Shown here: one piece after another, positions 32,045 to 41,147 of the stretch | Position numbering within the stretch: the stretch's first letter is position 1 | Layout of the letters: the number at the start of each line of letters is the position of its first letter | From: Pseudoduganella violaceinigra DSM 15887 | GTDB lineage: Bacteria; Pseudomonadota; Gammaproteobacteria; Burkholderiales; Burkholderiaceae_D | Direction: 5' to 3' | NCBI RefSeq assembly: GCF_000425385.1 | Contig: NZ_KE384357.1 | Coordinates: 456,579 to 520,578, forward strand | DNA: 64,000 nt | Program-made: the position numbers and the translations under genes | Notes under the pieces: model-generated | What the model saw: only the letters and a program-made list of their open reading frames with translations | The model's database searches: none | What the model was told of the DNA's origin: nothing

Positions 32045-33324
32045 AGGGGCTCGGGCTTGGCAACCGTCGGCGCCTCGTCATTGTGGAAAGGCACGTACCA
32101 GGTCACGAGAAAAGATGGCAGCGTAGCCGCCATCACAAGCCAGAAGTAACTCGTATAGCCCATGGCCTGCTGAAGGTGTCCGCTGACCATCCCGGTCAAC
32201 ATGCCGCACATGCCCATCAGGCCAGTGCCGAAGGCGTAGTGGGTCGTGGTGTACTTGCCGGGAGCCAGCTGCTGCATCAGGTAGATCATGAAGCCCACCG
32301 AACCGAAGCCAAACGAGAACTTCTCGACCACTACCCCGGCGCCAATCACCCACAGGCTCGATGGCTGGTAGATCGCCATCAGCAGGAAAGTGGCGATCGG
32401 AATATTCAGCACGCAGCACAGCGTGAACAAGACCGGCTTCAAACCTCGTTTAGCCACATACCAGCCGCCAACCAGGGAGCCGGCCAGCACGGCCAGCAAG
32501 CCATAGGTGCCGTACACGATGCCCAGCAGCTCATTGGACATGCCGAGACCGCCCTTTTCCACCGGGTCGACCATGAAAAAGGGCCCGATTTTTTCCAGCA
32601 GGCCGATCGAGACGCGGTACAGCAGCGCAAACGCCACCATCATCCACACGCCGCGCTTTTCGAAGAAAGTCTTGAAGGCGTCGCGCAGGATTAAAGCGGC
32701 GTGCCCCAAGCTTTGCGGGGTATCGGCGGCGCGTGCCCCGTCGGGCATCACGCGCCAGTGCCAGGCCGTGATCGCCAGCAGCAGCGCAGCCACGGCGATA
32801 AAGACCACGCGCCAGGCGCCCATCCAGTCCATGCCAAGATCAGTGTGCAGTCGGCCGCTCAAATAGACCAGCACACCTGAGGCCACCACCGGTCCGATAT
32901 TCCAGCTCAGGCTTTGCACACCGCAGTACAGCGACTGGCTGCGCGAACTGAGCGACGTGACATAGACGCCGTCGCTGGCAATGTCCATGGTGGCCCCGAT
33001 AAAGGACATGATCCAGAACATCGTCATCATCAGCGCCATCGAACCGGGCATCCCCATCACCAATGCCACGGCGCCAAATCCCAGGCCAAGCAGCAGCTGC
33101 GTCACAAGCACGAAGAATTTCTTGGTGCGGTACATTTCCACTACCGGCGCGAACAGCGGCTTGATGGTGTAGGCCAGGATCAGCATGCTGGAATACTGGG
33201 CGGCGCGGCCGTTATCCATGCCAAGGTTCTTGAACATGATGGACGTCACGCTGGTCAGCATCATGTAGCCCATCGCCATGGCGAAATAGCCGGTGGGCAC
33301 CCACGTCAGCGGCGAGCGGTTCAT
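32011..33324 (-). CDS. MFS transporter (AmpG/sugar type)
   Basis: A 437-residue permease with about 12 helices starting MNRSPLTWVPTGYFAMAMGYMML. LILAYTIKPLFAPVVEMYRTKKF is the helix 2-3 loop of the AmpG-like/PAT subfamily. The start is set by ATGA overlap with the GH1 stop. It is last of a TonB receptor-GH1-permease operon. It probably imports the sugar released or bound by its partners. Confidence 0.88.
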   Translation of the reverse strand: MNRSPLTWVPTGYFAMAMGYMMLTSVTSIMFKNLGMDNGRAAQYSSMLILAYTIKPLFAPVVEMYRTKKFFVLVTQLLLGLGFGAVALVMGMPGSMALMMTMFWIMSFIGATMDIASDGVYVTSLSSRSQSLYCGVQSLSWNIGPVVASGVLVYLSGRLHTDLGMDWMGAWRVVFIAVAALLLAITAWHWRVMPDGARAADTPQSLGHAALILRDAFKTFFEKRGVWMMVAFALLYRVSIGLLEKIGPFFMVDPVEKGGLGMSNELLGIVYGTYGLLAVLAGSLVGGWYVAKRGLKPVLFTLCCVLNIPIATFLLMAIYQPSSLWVIGAGVVVEKFSFGFGSVGFMIYLMQQLAPGKYTTTHYAFGTGLMGMCGMLTGMVSGHLQQAMGYTSYFWLVMAATLPSFLVTWYVPFHNDEAPTVAKPEPLQPTAVSSSVP

Positions 33325-34622
33325 GAACGCTGCGCCTTGATGAAGTCGCGATACCAATGCGCGCTGTCCTTCAGAGTGCGCGCCTGGGTGGCATAGTCGA
33401 CGTGGACGATCCCGAAGCGCTTGGCGTAGCCCGAATCCCATTCGAAGTTATCCAACAAGCTCCACATGAAGTAGCCCCGCACGTCGACGCCCTGCGCCAT
33501 CGCATTAGCCAGCGCATCCAGGTGGCGGGCGACGAAGGAGATACGTTCCTCGTCGTGCCCGGGCGTGCTGCTGGCCATGCCGTTTTCCGTGATGTAGATC
33601 GGCGGCAGCGCATATTCGCCATTGAGCTTGAGCAGCAGTTCGGTCAAGCCTTGCGGATAGATTTCCCATCCCATATCGGTGCGGCCGTTTTCCAGCGGCG
33701 GCATGCGCGGCGGGTCCTCGGCGCTGCAGAAGGCGCGGAAGTAGTAATTCACGCCGAGGAAATCGATCGGCTGGCGAATGATCTCCATATCGCCCGGCTC
33801 GACGCGCGGGGCATTGGCGCCGTGGTGGCGCAGTGCCAGCTCCGGGTAGCGGCCTTTGAATATCGGGTCCATGAACCATTGTACCGAACGCGCATACTCC
33901 ACTTCCGCCAGGGCGCGGTCGGCGGCGCTGCCGGTGGCCGGATCGGCCGTCCACTGGTTCAGGACGATGCCCAGCTTCGCGTTTGATCCGACGGCGCGCA
34001 TGGCGTTCATGGCCAGGCCATGCGACAGGAGTAGATGGTGCGAGACCTGAACGGCGGCCTTCGCGTCGCGCACTCCCGGTGCAAATTGGCCGTTGCCGTA
34101 GCCAAGGTTGGCCGTGCACCATGGTTCGTTGTGGGTGGCGATGCTGGCGACCCGGTTACCGAAGCGGCGCGCCACTTCCGCAGCGTAAGCGGCGAAGTGG
34201 AAGCAGGTGTCGCGATTGAGCCAGCCGCCCTCCTCCTGCAAGGCTTGCGGCAAGTCCCAATGGTAAAGCGTGACGTAGGCCTGCTTGCCCTTGGCATCCA
34301 GCGCGTCGAGCAGGCGCTCGTAAAACGCGAAGCCGGCCTCGTTCCAGGCGCCTTTTCCATCGGGCTGCACCCGCGACCAGGCAATCGAGAAGCGGTAGGC
34401 ATCGACGCCCAGCGAATCGATGATTTCAACATCCTCGAGATAACGGTGGTAATGGTCGCAGGCGACGCTGCCGTCGCTGCCATCCTTGATTTTGCCGGGC
34501 GTGCTGCAGAATACGTCCCAGATAGAGAGGCCTTTGCCGTCTTCCTGGTTGGCGCCTTCGATCTGGAAGGCGCTAGTGGCGACGCCCCAAAGAAAATCGG
34601 GCGGAAGGCGTGTGTCTTTCAT
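33321..34622 (-). CDS. GH1 family beta-glucosidase
   Basis: A 433-residue glycoside hydrolase family 1 enzyme of normal length. The N-terminal signature FLWGVATSAFQIEGA, acid/base THNEP (E166) and nucleophile ITENG (E346) are intact. It hydrolyses beta-glucosides such as cellobiose by a retaining mechanism. No signal peptide, so it acts in the cytoplasm after import. It is between the TonB receptor and MFS genes in an operon facing a LacI repressor. Confidence 0.94.
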   Translation of the reverse strand: MKDTRLPPDFLWGVATSAFQIEGANQEDGKGLSIWDVFCSTPGKIKDGSDGSVACDHYHRYLEDVEIIDSLGVDAYRFSIAWSRVQPDGKGAWNEAGFAFYERLLDALDAKGKQAYVTLYHWDLPQALQEEGGWLNRDTCFHFAAYAAEVARRFGNRVASIATHNEPWCTANLGYGNGQFAPGVRDAKAAVQVSHHLLLSHGLAMNAMRAVGSNAKLGIVLNQWTADPATGSAADRALAEVEYARSVQWFMDPIFKGRYPELALRHHGANAPRVEPGDMEIIRQPIDFLGVNYYFRAFCSAEDPPRMPPLENGRTDMGWEIYPQGLTELLLKLNGEYALPPIYITENGMASSTPGHDEERISFVARHLDALANAMAQGVDVRGYFMWSLLDNFEWDSGYAKRFGIVHVDYATQARTLKDSAHWYRDFIKAQRS

Positions 34623-34653
34623 GCGTTGATCACTGGTAAATGCGGGAAAAGAT

Positions 34654-34680
34654 GGCCTGCCCCGGGGGACGAGGCAGGCC
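34654..34680 (-). other. Stem-loop between the TonB receptor and GH1 genes
   Basis: A perfect 8-bp stem (ggcctgcc/ggcaggcc, 11-nt loop) with no T-run. In a polycistronic mRNA such intercistronic hairpins commonly protect the upstream message, giving more receptor than enzyme. Confidence 0.5.
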
Positions 34681-34694
34681 GCGTTGCGGCGGGA

Positions 34695-37049
34695 TCAGAA
34701 GTCGATGCCCGCGTTAACTCCGAAGGTGCGCGGCGGCAGGTACTGGGCCACCCACACGTTGCCGCCGTTCATGGCGCTGGTCTTGATGCGTTTGTCGCCG
34801 GCGTTACGCACGTAGGCATCCACCCAGAACTGCTTTGGCCCCTGGTAGCGCAGGCCAAGATCGAACTTCGTGTAGGCCTGCTGCTGGTCTTCCGGCCCCA
34901 TATTGAAGATCGACAGTTCGGACTTGGTTTCATAGTGCGCCGAGATGCGCGGGATCAGGGTGTTGCCGTCGTCCATGCGGAATGTGTGCTGGTAGTTCAG
35001 GTGCGCCGAGAATTTTGGCGCGTGCGGCATGATATTGCCGGTGACATTCAGGCAGCTCGAATTCAGGTCCGGGCAGAACGGCAGCGAATAATCGTTGGAG
35101 CCGGCGACCAGATAACCCAGTTTGGTATGCGTGTAGGCCAGGGCCAGCGCCAGCTTGTCGTCCGCCGACAGCCTGGCCTGGATCTCCGACTCAGCGCCCC
35201 ACACCTTGGCGCCATCCACATTGCTGGTGACGAAGGTGTGCGATCCGTCTGGATTGGTGACTGGAGAGCTGAACTGGAAATCCTTGAATTTCTCGTAATA
35301 CACCGCGTTGTTGACGCGCAGCGCACCGCCCAGGAAGGCGCTCTTGCTACCGAACTCGTAGTTGGTCAAGGTCTCGGCGCCATAGGTACGGCCGCCATCC
35401 TGCAGGCCGCCGGACTTGTAGCCGGTCGACACGCTGGCGTACAACATGTGGTTCTTGCCCAGGTCGTAGCTCAGGCGCGCCAGGCCGGTGGTCTTGCTGC
35501 CTTTGTATGTGCCGTCGTTGGACGGCACGCTTGGCTTATAGCCCTGTCCCGGCTTGGTCGGATCGATATTCGGGGTCACCGGAAGCTGCGGCACGGTGGG
35601 ATCGTAGTTCCAGGTATAGCCGTTGCCGCCTTCGTTGGTGCGCTTGTCCGAGGTGTAGCGCAGGCCGCCCGTCAAGTGCAGGCTGCCGGCATTCCAGGTC
35701 GCCTGGCCGAACACGGCGCGGGAATCGACGGTTTCCTTCGGCTGGATGAAAGAGCCTTGCCAGACCACGCTACCCTGCTGGGTACCGTGCATGATCGGGA
35801 TGTCGAAACGGATGCCGTTATCCTCCTCTGCGTAGTAGGCGCCCAGTTGCCAGTCCACTTCCTTCTGGCCGACCGACTGCAGTTGCAGTTCATGGCTATT
35901 GCTGCTGTATTTGGACCAGACCGTGTTATTGGCCTGGAAATCGCCGCCGGTGGTGAAGCTGGTCGGCAGCACGCGGCCGCCATCCTGGTCAAACGTGGAC
36001 GACCCCGAGAATTTGGAATGGCCGGCGATGTAGGCCAGCGACATATCCGGACTCACCGCATAGTCGACGCGGCTGCGGAAAGTGTTCACATCGCGGTGCA
36101 GGAAGGGCGCGGTGTCGATCAGGGCCGACCATTCATCCTGGCCGGCGCGCGGGGTCTGCATCACGTTCATATTCGGGGTGCCGCGATCCTGGAAGCGCTC
36201 ATAGGAGATATTCCACTTCAAGCGCTCGCTCGGCTGGTACAGCCAGCTCACCCGCACGCCGCTCTGGTTTTGCGCGTTGTAGCGCGGCCCGTTGGTAACG
36301 TAGTTGTTCGGATTGATCGGCTGGAACTGCGCCGGATTGCCGCCGCCTGCCAGGAAGGCCGCGCGCTGGTCGGCGACCGGGATATTCAGCAAGGTCTGGT
36401 ATTTCACATAGCCGTCATGCTGTTCGTGGATCACGGCCACGCGCAGGGCGGAATTCTCGCCGGTCGGCACGTTCAAGGCCGCACGCGCGCCGAGGCGGGC
36501 GAAGTCGCCGATACCGCCCGATACGCTGCCCGAAAACTCTTTCAGCTTGGGTTTGACGGTCTGCATATTGACCGCACCGACGGTGGAATTACGGCCCCAC
36601 AGCGTACCCTGGGGTCCGCGCAGGACTTCGATCGCTTCCACATCGAACAGCAGCGCGGTGGCGCCTTCCGGGCGCGGCGAGTAGATCCCGTCCACAAAGA
36701 AGGCCACTTCAGGATCGGCGTATTCGGTTTTGGCGGAGTCGTTGCCGATACCGCGCATGGTCATGGTGATGACGCCGTGGTCGCCCTGCCCGGTGGCCTG
36801 GAAGCTCGGCACCAGATTGGTGACGTCCTGGATCGTCTGTACATGCGCATCTTCAAGCGCTGCGGCATCCAGCGCGGTGACGGCCACGGGGGTCTTTTGC
36901 AATGACGTGGTGCGCTTGGTCGCCGTGATCAGGACCTCTGGCACGACGGTGGCTTCGGTGTTAGCTGCCACGGGCGCGGTTTGCTGTGCATTGGCACTCA
37001 TGGAGGCGACCAGGGCCAGCACCCCGATCTGGATTGCAGAAAACTTCAT
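34695..37049 (-). CDS. TonB-dependent receptor
   Basis: A 784-residue outer-membrane receptor. Signal peptide (about 1-21), TonB-box region near VVPEVLITATKR, plug domain (about 45-160: TPVAVTALDAAALEDAHVQTIQDVTNLVPSF, VEVLRGPQGTLWGRNSTVGAVN), and a 22-strand barrel ending in AGIDF with terminal Phe. It is the first gene of the beta-glucoside operon, so an oligosaccharide ligand is likely. No SusD-type partner is present, as is usual for proteobacterial carbohydrate TBDTs. Two LacI-type operators lie 20-54 nt upstream. Confidence 0.92.
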   Translation of the reverse strand: MKFSAIQIGVLALVASMSANAQQTAPVAANTEATVVPEVLITATKRTTSLQKTPVAVTALDAAALEDAHVQTIQDVTNLVPSFQATGQGDHGVITMTMRGIGNDSAKTEYADPEVAFFVDGIYSPRPEGATALLFDVEAIEVLRGPQGTLWGRNSTVGAVNMQTVKPKLKEFSGSVSGGIGDFARLGARAALNVPTGENSALRVAVIHEQHDGYVKYQTLLNIPVADQRAAFLAGGGNPAQFQPINPNNYVTNGPRYNAQNQSGVRVSWLYQPSERLKWNISYERFQDRGTPNMNVMQTPRAGQDEWSALIDTAPFLHRDVNTFRSRVDYAVSPDMSLAYIAGHSKFSGSSTFDQDGGRVLPTSFTTGGDFQANNTVWSKYSSNSHELQLQSVGQKEVDWQLGAYYAEEDNGIRFDIPIMHGTQQGSVVWQGSFIQPKETVDSRAVFGQATWNAGSLHLTGGLRYTSDKRTNEGGNGYTWNYDPTVPQLPVTPNIDPTKPGQGYKPSVPSNDGTYKGSKTTGLARLSYDLGKNHMLYASVSTGYKSGGLQDGGRTYGAETLTNYEFGSKSAFLGGALRVNNAVYYEKFKDFQFSSPVTNPDGSHTFVTSNVDGAKVWGAESEIQARLSADDKLALALAYTHTKLGYLVAGSNDYSLPFCPDLNSSCLNVTGNIMPHAPKFSAHLNYQHTFRMDDGNTLIPRISAHYETKSELSIFNMGPEDQQQAYTKFDLGLRYQGPKQFWVDAYVRNAGDKRIKTSAMNGGNVWVAQYLPPRTFGVNAGIDF

Positions 37050-37068
37050 ATTGTCTCCGTTGTTGTTG

Positions 37069-37082
37069 TGAAAACGATTTCT
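37069..37082. promoter_or_regulatory. LacI-type operator 1 (TonB receptor proximal)
   Basis: TGAAAACGATTTCT, matching the TGAAAnCGnTTTCA LacI-family palindrome with one end mismatch. It is 20 nt before the receptor ATG, where binding would block transcription. Confidence 0.7.
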
Positions 37083-37089
37083 TATTTCC

Positions 37090-37103
37090 TGAAAACGATT
37101 TCA
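37090..37103. promoter_or_regulatory. LacI-type operator 2
   Basis: TGAAAACGATTTCA, full match, 21 bp (two helical turns) from operator 1, allowing cooperative binding on one DNA face. Confidence 0.75.
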
Positions 37104-37204
37104 TACTACATTTCATAAAAATAAGAAGTCAACAGATTTTTTGTCAGGAGTACAAAAGGCCACAGCGACGCCGACGGCCCCGTCAGCACCTTGCAACAGC
37201 GGGA

Positions 37205-37218
37205 TGAAAACGCTTTCA
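37205..37218. promoter_or_regulatory. LacI-type operator 3
   Basis: TGAAAACGCTTTCA, near-perfect palindrome mid-way between the divergent genes; a looping partner for the sites on either side. Confidence 0.75.
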
Positions 37219-37297
37219 AGCTGGTCTTTCATAACTTTTTCGCAACAAGCGGGTTGCCCGGCGCTTTATGCGACACTGTTCTGTGGTAATCTGCGCT

Positions 37298-37311
37298 TGA
37301 AAAGCATTTCA
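37298..37311. promoter_or_regulatory. LacI-type operator 4 (lacI proximal)
   Basis: TGAAAAGCATTTCA, abutting the lacI ribosome-binding site (AGGA 37311-37314). It suggests autorepression of the regulator. Confidence 0.7.
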
Positions 37312-37322
37312 GGAATCCTCCT

Positions 37323-38342
37323 TTGAACGATCTCGCCACTACCCCGCCGCCAGCTACGCTGACCGACGTCGCCCGCCGTGCCGGCGTCTCCCCCAGCACC
37401 GTATCGCGCATACTGAACGGCACCGCCAAAGTCGCCGACGACAAACGGCAAGCCGTGCTGGCAGCAATCAGCGAACTGAATTTCGCCCCCAACCAGATGG
37501 CGCAAAGTCTGAAGCATGGGCGCACGATGACGATCGGGATCGTAGTGCAGGACATTGCCTCGCCCTTCTTCGACGAGATCCTGCATGGGGTGGACGACGG
37601 ACTGAAAGGCACCGGCTACGCCTCGGTGATCGTCAGCGGCCACTGGAATGCCGACGAAGAGGCGGAGCGCATTCGCCTGCTGCTCGCGCGCAAAGTGGAC
37701 GGAATCATTCTGCTGACCGGCCGCATGACCGATGCCGCCGTGCTGGGCTTTGCGGCGCAGCGCCCGATCGTCTCCCTGGGCCGCGTGCTGCGCACCAATC
37801 GCGCCATCGGCTTCGCGCTCGATAACGAACATGGCGCCTGGCTGGCCGTGCGCCACCTGATCGAGATGGGACATCGCAGCATCGCCCACCTTGCGGGGCC
37901 AGCCGATAATCGCGATTCAGTGGAACGCCTGGCCGGCTATAAACGGGCCTTGAAGGAAGCCGATATCCCCTTCGATCCCGCGCTTATTGTGGAAGGCAAC
38001 CTGCATGAAGCCGGCGGCCTGATGGCGATGAACCGCCTGTTCGACAGCCAGCACCCGTTCACCGCCGTCTTCGCAGTCAACGACCAGACGGCATATGGCG
38101 CGCGCCTTTTCCTGTACCGCAAAGGCATCCGCGTGCCGGACGATATTTCGCTGGTCGGCTTCGACGATCTGCCCGGCTCCTCGTACACCACCCCGCCGCT
38201 GACCACCATCCGCCAGCCGCTCTATGTGATCGGACAGACGGCAGTGCAATCGATGCTGGGACTGATCAACGGCGACGACGTGGAAGGCACCATCCCACCG
38301 GTGGAACTGGTGGTACGCGAAACCACGCGCCGCATCCGTTGA
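37323..38342 (+). CDS. LacI family transcriptional regulator
   Basis: A 339-residue repressor with N-terminal HTH LTDVARRAGVSPSTVSRILNGTAKVADDKR (about 13-42) including the hinge helix region, and a periplasmic-binding-like sugar domain with DYxxG-type VSLVGFDDLPGSSYTTPPLTTIRQP. The start codon is TTG at 37323, with AGGA 8 nt upstream. It should repress the divergent TonB receptor-GH1-MFS operon until a beta-glucoside binds. It ends one base before the convergent M23 gene stop. Confidence 0.92.
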   Translation: MNDLATTPPPATLTDVARRAGVSPSTVSRILNGTAKVADDKRQAVLAAISELNFAPNQMAQSLKHGRTMTIGIVVQDIASPFFDEILHGVDDGLKGTGYASVIVSGHWNADEEAERIRLLLARKVDGIILLTGRMTDAAVLGFAAQRPIVSLGRVLRTNRAIGFALDNEHGAWLAVRHLIEMGHRSIAHLAGPADNRDSVERLAGYKRALKEADIPFDPALIVEGNLHEAGGLMAMNRLFDSQHPFTAVFAVNDQTAYGARLFLYRKGIRVPDDISLVGFDDLPGSSYTTPPLTTIRQPLYVIGQTAVQSMLGLINGDDVEGTIPPVELVVRETTRRIR

Positions 38343-39431
38343 TCAACGAGCGGACGAACGCACCACGTCACCGCTATCGACCTGCCCTTGCTTGACCTTC
38401 AGCCAGCGCTTACCCGTCAGGCGTTCGAAGTTATTGAACGGCGACGGCAGCGCATCGGCATCGAAGCCCGGGGCGTTTTTCAAGTCATAGTGCAGATGCA
38501 CCAGGAAAGCATCGCCTGAAAAGCCCATTTCCCCGACCTTCTGGCCCGCCTTGACGGTATCGCCCACCTTGACTGCCACACTGCCCTGCTTCATGTGGGC
38601 CAGCAGGCTGATTTCGCCGTTGCCATGCTCAATCTCGACATGGTTGCCCCACATGACACTCGGATCGGCGATGAACTGGTCGCGGCCAAACGGCGGCGCC
38701 TTGCCCTTGGCGTTATCCGGAATGGAGCTGACGGCGCGGATCACCTTACCGCCGGCCGGTGCCAGGATAGGTTTGCCCCAACCGTACCAATCTTCATTGC
38801 GCGAACCATCGCCTTTGAACATGCGGCCCTGGTCGTCTGTGACCACGAAATCATAACTGTAGCGCATGAAATTGCGCTTCCACTTCAGCGCTTGCGCCAT
38901 CGGGTCCAGCAAAGGCAGGCGTCGATGATGCCCATAGAAGTCGTGGCCATCGTGTACGAGTACCGGGCCGGCCACAGGCAGCTGCAGCTGCGCCTTCGGC
39001 TTGTAAGCGCTTGGTTCGACAGGGAGTTCGACGGTGTACTTGGTGTCGTCGCCCACATCGAACTTGAAGGTGTAGCGCAGGTGGGACAGGTCCAGCTCCT
39101 GCGGGAAGGCGAAGAGCGGGTTGAAGACCAGCTCCGACTTGCCCGGTTCGATAAAGCGGTTTGGCACCACGAACACGCTGCGGCCATTGGCGCCAACGCG
39201 GTACTGCGCCACCAGCTTGCCGGCATCACCCAGCACCGACACTTCAATCTCGCTCAGTTCGACCTTGTCCTGGCTGTCGTTCTTGACCAGGAAGTCGATG
39301 TTCAGCAGCTGCTGGCCCTTGCCCTGCTCAATCAACGGCTTGGCCGGCGCCACGCTTACGTTGATCGGATCGGCCATGGCAACGCCCGTCATCAGTGTCA
39401 TTGCGGCGCAGGCGATGGTATGCAGTTTCAT
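38343..39431 (-). CDS. M23 family metallopeptidase
   Basis: A 362-residue secreted protein with signal peptide (cleavage after AMA, about 20), an N-terminal beta domain, and an M23/LytM domain (about 190-340) with GKPILAPAGGKVIRAV, WGNHVEIEHGNGEISLLAHMKQGSVAVKVGDTVKAGQKVGEMGFSG and the zinc motif HLHYDL. The first zinc-ligand motif H-x-x-x-D appears as R-Y-S-Y-D, so the canonical His is missing. It may be a divergent peptidase or a non-catalytic LytM (EnvC-like) regulator. Confidence 0.82.
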   Translation of the reverse strand: MKLHTIACAAMTLMTGVAMADPINVSVAPAKPLIEQGKGQQLLNIDFLVKNDSQDKVELSEIEVSVLGDAGKLVAQYRVGANGRSVFVVPNRFIEPGKSELVFNPLFAFPQELDLSHLRYTFKFDVGDDTKYTVELPVEPSAYKPKAQLQLPVAGPVLVHDGHDFYGHHRRLPLLDPMAQALKWKRNFMRYSYDFVVTDDQGRMFKGDGSRNEDWYGWGKPILAPAGGKVIRAVSSIPDNAKGKAPPFGRDQFIADPSVMWGNHVEIEHGNGEISLLAHMKQGSVAVKVGDTVKAGQKVGEMGFSGDAFLVHLHYDLKNAPGFDADALPSPFNNFERLTGKRWLKVKQGQVDSGDVVRSSAR

Positions 39432-39557
39432 TCGGTCCCCTTTGTTTTATGAAAGTGGGGCAAATTTACCGGTTACGAGGCGGTTTTGGCCGGGTTTTGC
39501 GACGAACTGCAGGAATCGTGGCATGTTCCGGCCCGAGAATGTATAATCCTGCGCTCT

Positions 39558-39647
39558 GGAAGCGTGGCCGAGTGGTTGAAGGCAGCAGTCTTGAAAACTG
39601 CCGACGGTTAATCCCGTTCGTGAGTTCGAATCTCACCGCTTCCGCCA
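39558..39647 (+). tRNA. serT: tRNA-Ser (anticodon UGA)
   Basis: A 90-nt gene including encoded CCA. Acceptor stem ggaagcg/cgcttcc, class II long variable arm, anticodon loop ct-TGA-aa, T-arm with gttcgaatc. A TATAAT -10 box lies at 39542-39547. It marks the left edge of the island and is a typical integration target, though I find no copied 3' end at the far side. Confidence 0.96.
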
Positions 39648-39661
39648 AGACAAAACGATCG

Positions 39662-39687
39662 AACCCTTGTGGATCAAGGGTTTTTTT
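39662..39687 (+). terminator. Terminator after tRNA-Ser
   Basis: aaccctt/aagggtt stem with a 7-nt loop followed by a seven-T run. Confidence 0.8.
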
Positions 39688-40061
39688 ACGCCGTGTGATG
39701 TAGCACTTGATGAGCCGGGTTCACTGTCAACCTCGGTTTATCTGCAAAGTTCCGGAAATGGTTTCCGCAACTAGACATATTACGTCGCAGATTAGACTTT
39801 AGATCCATCACCAAGATCGACTGTGAAGTCTACATTTCTGAAGTCGCCCAAGGCTCTCCTGACTAAGTTGAGTTATGGCACAATGCCTCACCTCTTCCAA
39901 ATTTGCCCTGTGCGCTTCTGATGCGCGACTGGCATCCTGAGCGACATTGGGGCGCAATGTTCGGCTTTCATTGGAGCTGCCTTCGTCCGAGTGCGTGGTA
40001 AGAGTTGGCCAATCTATGGTGCATAATTTCCACTATTGCTGTCATCAAGGTTAAAAAATCC
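39688..40061. other. 374-bp leader of the island, no gene
   Basis: No convincing ORF. It contains the left copy of the 23-bp near-palindrome (39750-39772). CATAAT at 40022-40027 is a likely -10 box for the DUF262 operon, which supports a start codon downstream of it. Confidence 0.5.
39750..39772. repeat. Left copy of the 23-bp island-flanking near-palindrome
   Basis: Begins gttccggaaatggtttcc and ends gcaac; matches the copy at 48831-48853 at 21 of 23 positions in the same orientation. The arms (ggaa / ttcc with outer gtt / aac) make each copy near-palindromic. Confidence 0.65.
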
Positions 40062-41147
40062 ATGGCTAGAGCTGCCAAACCAGAAGTTGTTCTTAATAGT
40101 GTTGAAGCTGAAGGTCAAGTACGAGCGCTTAAAAGCGACGTCGATTATCAGACGAAAGAATTTACTGTTGAAGTTCTCGTTCAAAAATATAGCGATGGTC
40201 TTGAAGAGGACGAAAATGAAATCTACGTCCCAACCTACCAGCGAGAATTTGTTTGGAGCAAAGCTAGGCAAAGCAAGTTCATAGAGTCTGTCATTCTAGA
40301 ATTGCCTATTCCGTATATTTTTATCGCAACATTACCTAAGAGCATTCAGGATGATGAAGGTCGGGCGGAAATTGTCGACGGATCGCAGCGCATTCGAACC
40401 CTCCATGCTTTTTTAAGTGACCATCTTCGCCTATCGCATCTAGAAAAGTTGGATAAGCTGAACGGCTTTTGTTTTTCGGATCTTGAAATTTCAAGACAGA
40501 GAAAAATTAAACGTCAAGGTATTCGAGTCATTGAGCTTTCGGACCGCGCAACAGAGGAGATTAGGCGAGACATTTTTGAGCGAATTAATACCGGCAGCGA
40601 CGAGCTCAAAGACATGGAGAAACGAAAAGGTATTTACACTGGACCTTTCTACGATTTCATCCGTGAATGTGCAGCTACAGAAGAATTCCGAAAAGTTTGC
40701 CCTATCTCGCATGTAAAGCAACGTCGTGAGGAGGCTGAAGAGCTTGTACTGCGCTACTTTGCGTATTGCGACAGTTACTTGACGTTCCGCCATGATGTAA
40801 GAAAGTTTTTGGATGGTTATCTGAAGTCTCATCAACATGATTTTCCTCGAGAACGCATGCTTCAGGAATTCCAATCGATGGTGAACTTCGCCACCGCCAA
40901 TCTGCCATACGGATTCCGAAAAAGCCCAATCTCATCAAGCGTGGCTCGGGTCAGGTTCGAGGCGTTGGCGTGCGGCATCACCCTTGCCCAACGACTTAGC
41001 CCGAACCTAATCGGCTCTAAGAAAAAAATTGAGGACTGGATTACCTCTAAGGAATTCAGTAACCACGTGGTGTCAGATGCTAGTAATTCACAGCCCAAGC
41101 TGAAGGGGCGCATCGAATTTGTTCGCAACAAATTACTGGAAGCATAA
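40062..41147 (+). CDS. DUF262 (GmrS/ParB-like nuclease fold) protein
   Basis: A 361-residue protein. YVPTYQREFVWS (56-66) and VDGSQRIRTL (105-114, the D-G-Q-Q-R motif of DUF262 with Ser for the first Gln) are followed by IFERINTGSDELKDMEKRKG (171-190). DUF262 is the N-terminal domain of GmrSD type IV restriction enzymes and related nucleotide-dependent nucleases. The HNH DUF1524 partner domain (GmrD) is absent here. The start is chosen downstream of the CATAAT box; a frame extension to 40005 exists. It is first in a tight three-gene operon with a HEPN protein and a cytosine methyltransferase. GC content is clearly lower than in flanking core genes. Confidence 0.85.
   Translation: MARAAKPEVVLNSVEAEGQVRALKSDVDYQTKEFTVEVLVQKYSDGLEEDENEIYVPTYQREFVWSKARQSKFIESVILELPIPYIFIATLPKSIQDDEGRAEIVDGSQRIRTLHAFLSDHLRLSHLEKLDKLNGFCFSDLEISRQRKIKRQGIRVIELSDRATEEIRRDIFERINTGSDELKDMEKRKGIYTGPFYDFIRECAATEEFRKVCPISHVKQRREEAEELVLRYFAYCDSYLTFRHDVRKFLDGYLKSHQHDFPRERMLQEFQSMVNFATANLPYGFRKSPISSSVARVRFEALACGITLAQRLSPNLIGSKKKIEDWITSKEFSNHVVSDASNSQPKLKGRIEFVRNKLLEA

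Noticed and set aside
34035..36905. Plus-strand open frame of about 956 codons opposite the TonB receptor and GH1 genes
   Set aside because: It crosses two real minus-strand genes with recognisable catalytic and plug motifs, and its composition is antisense-like.
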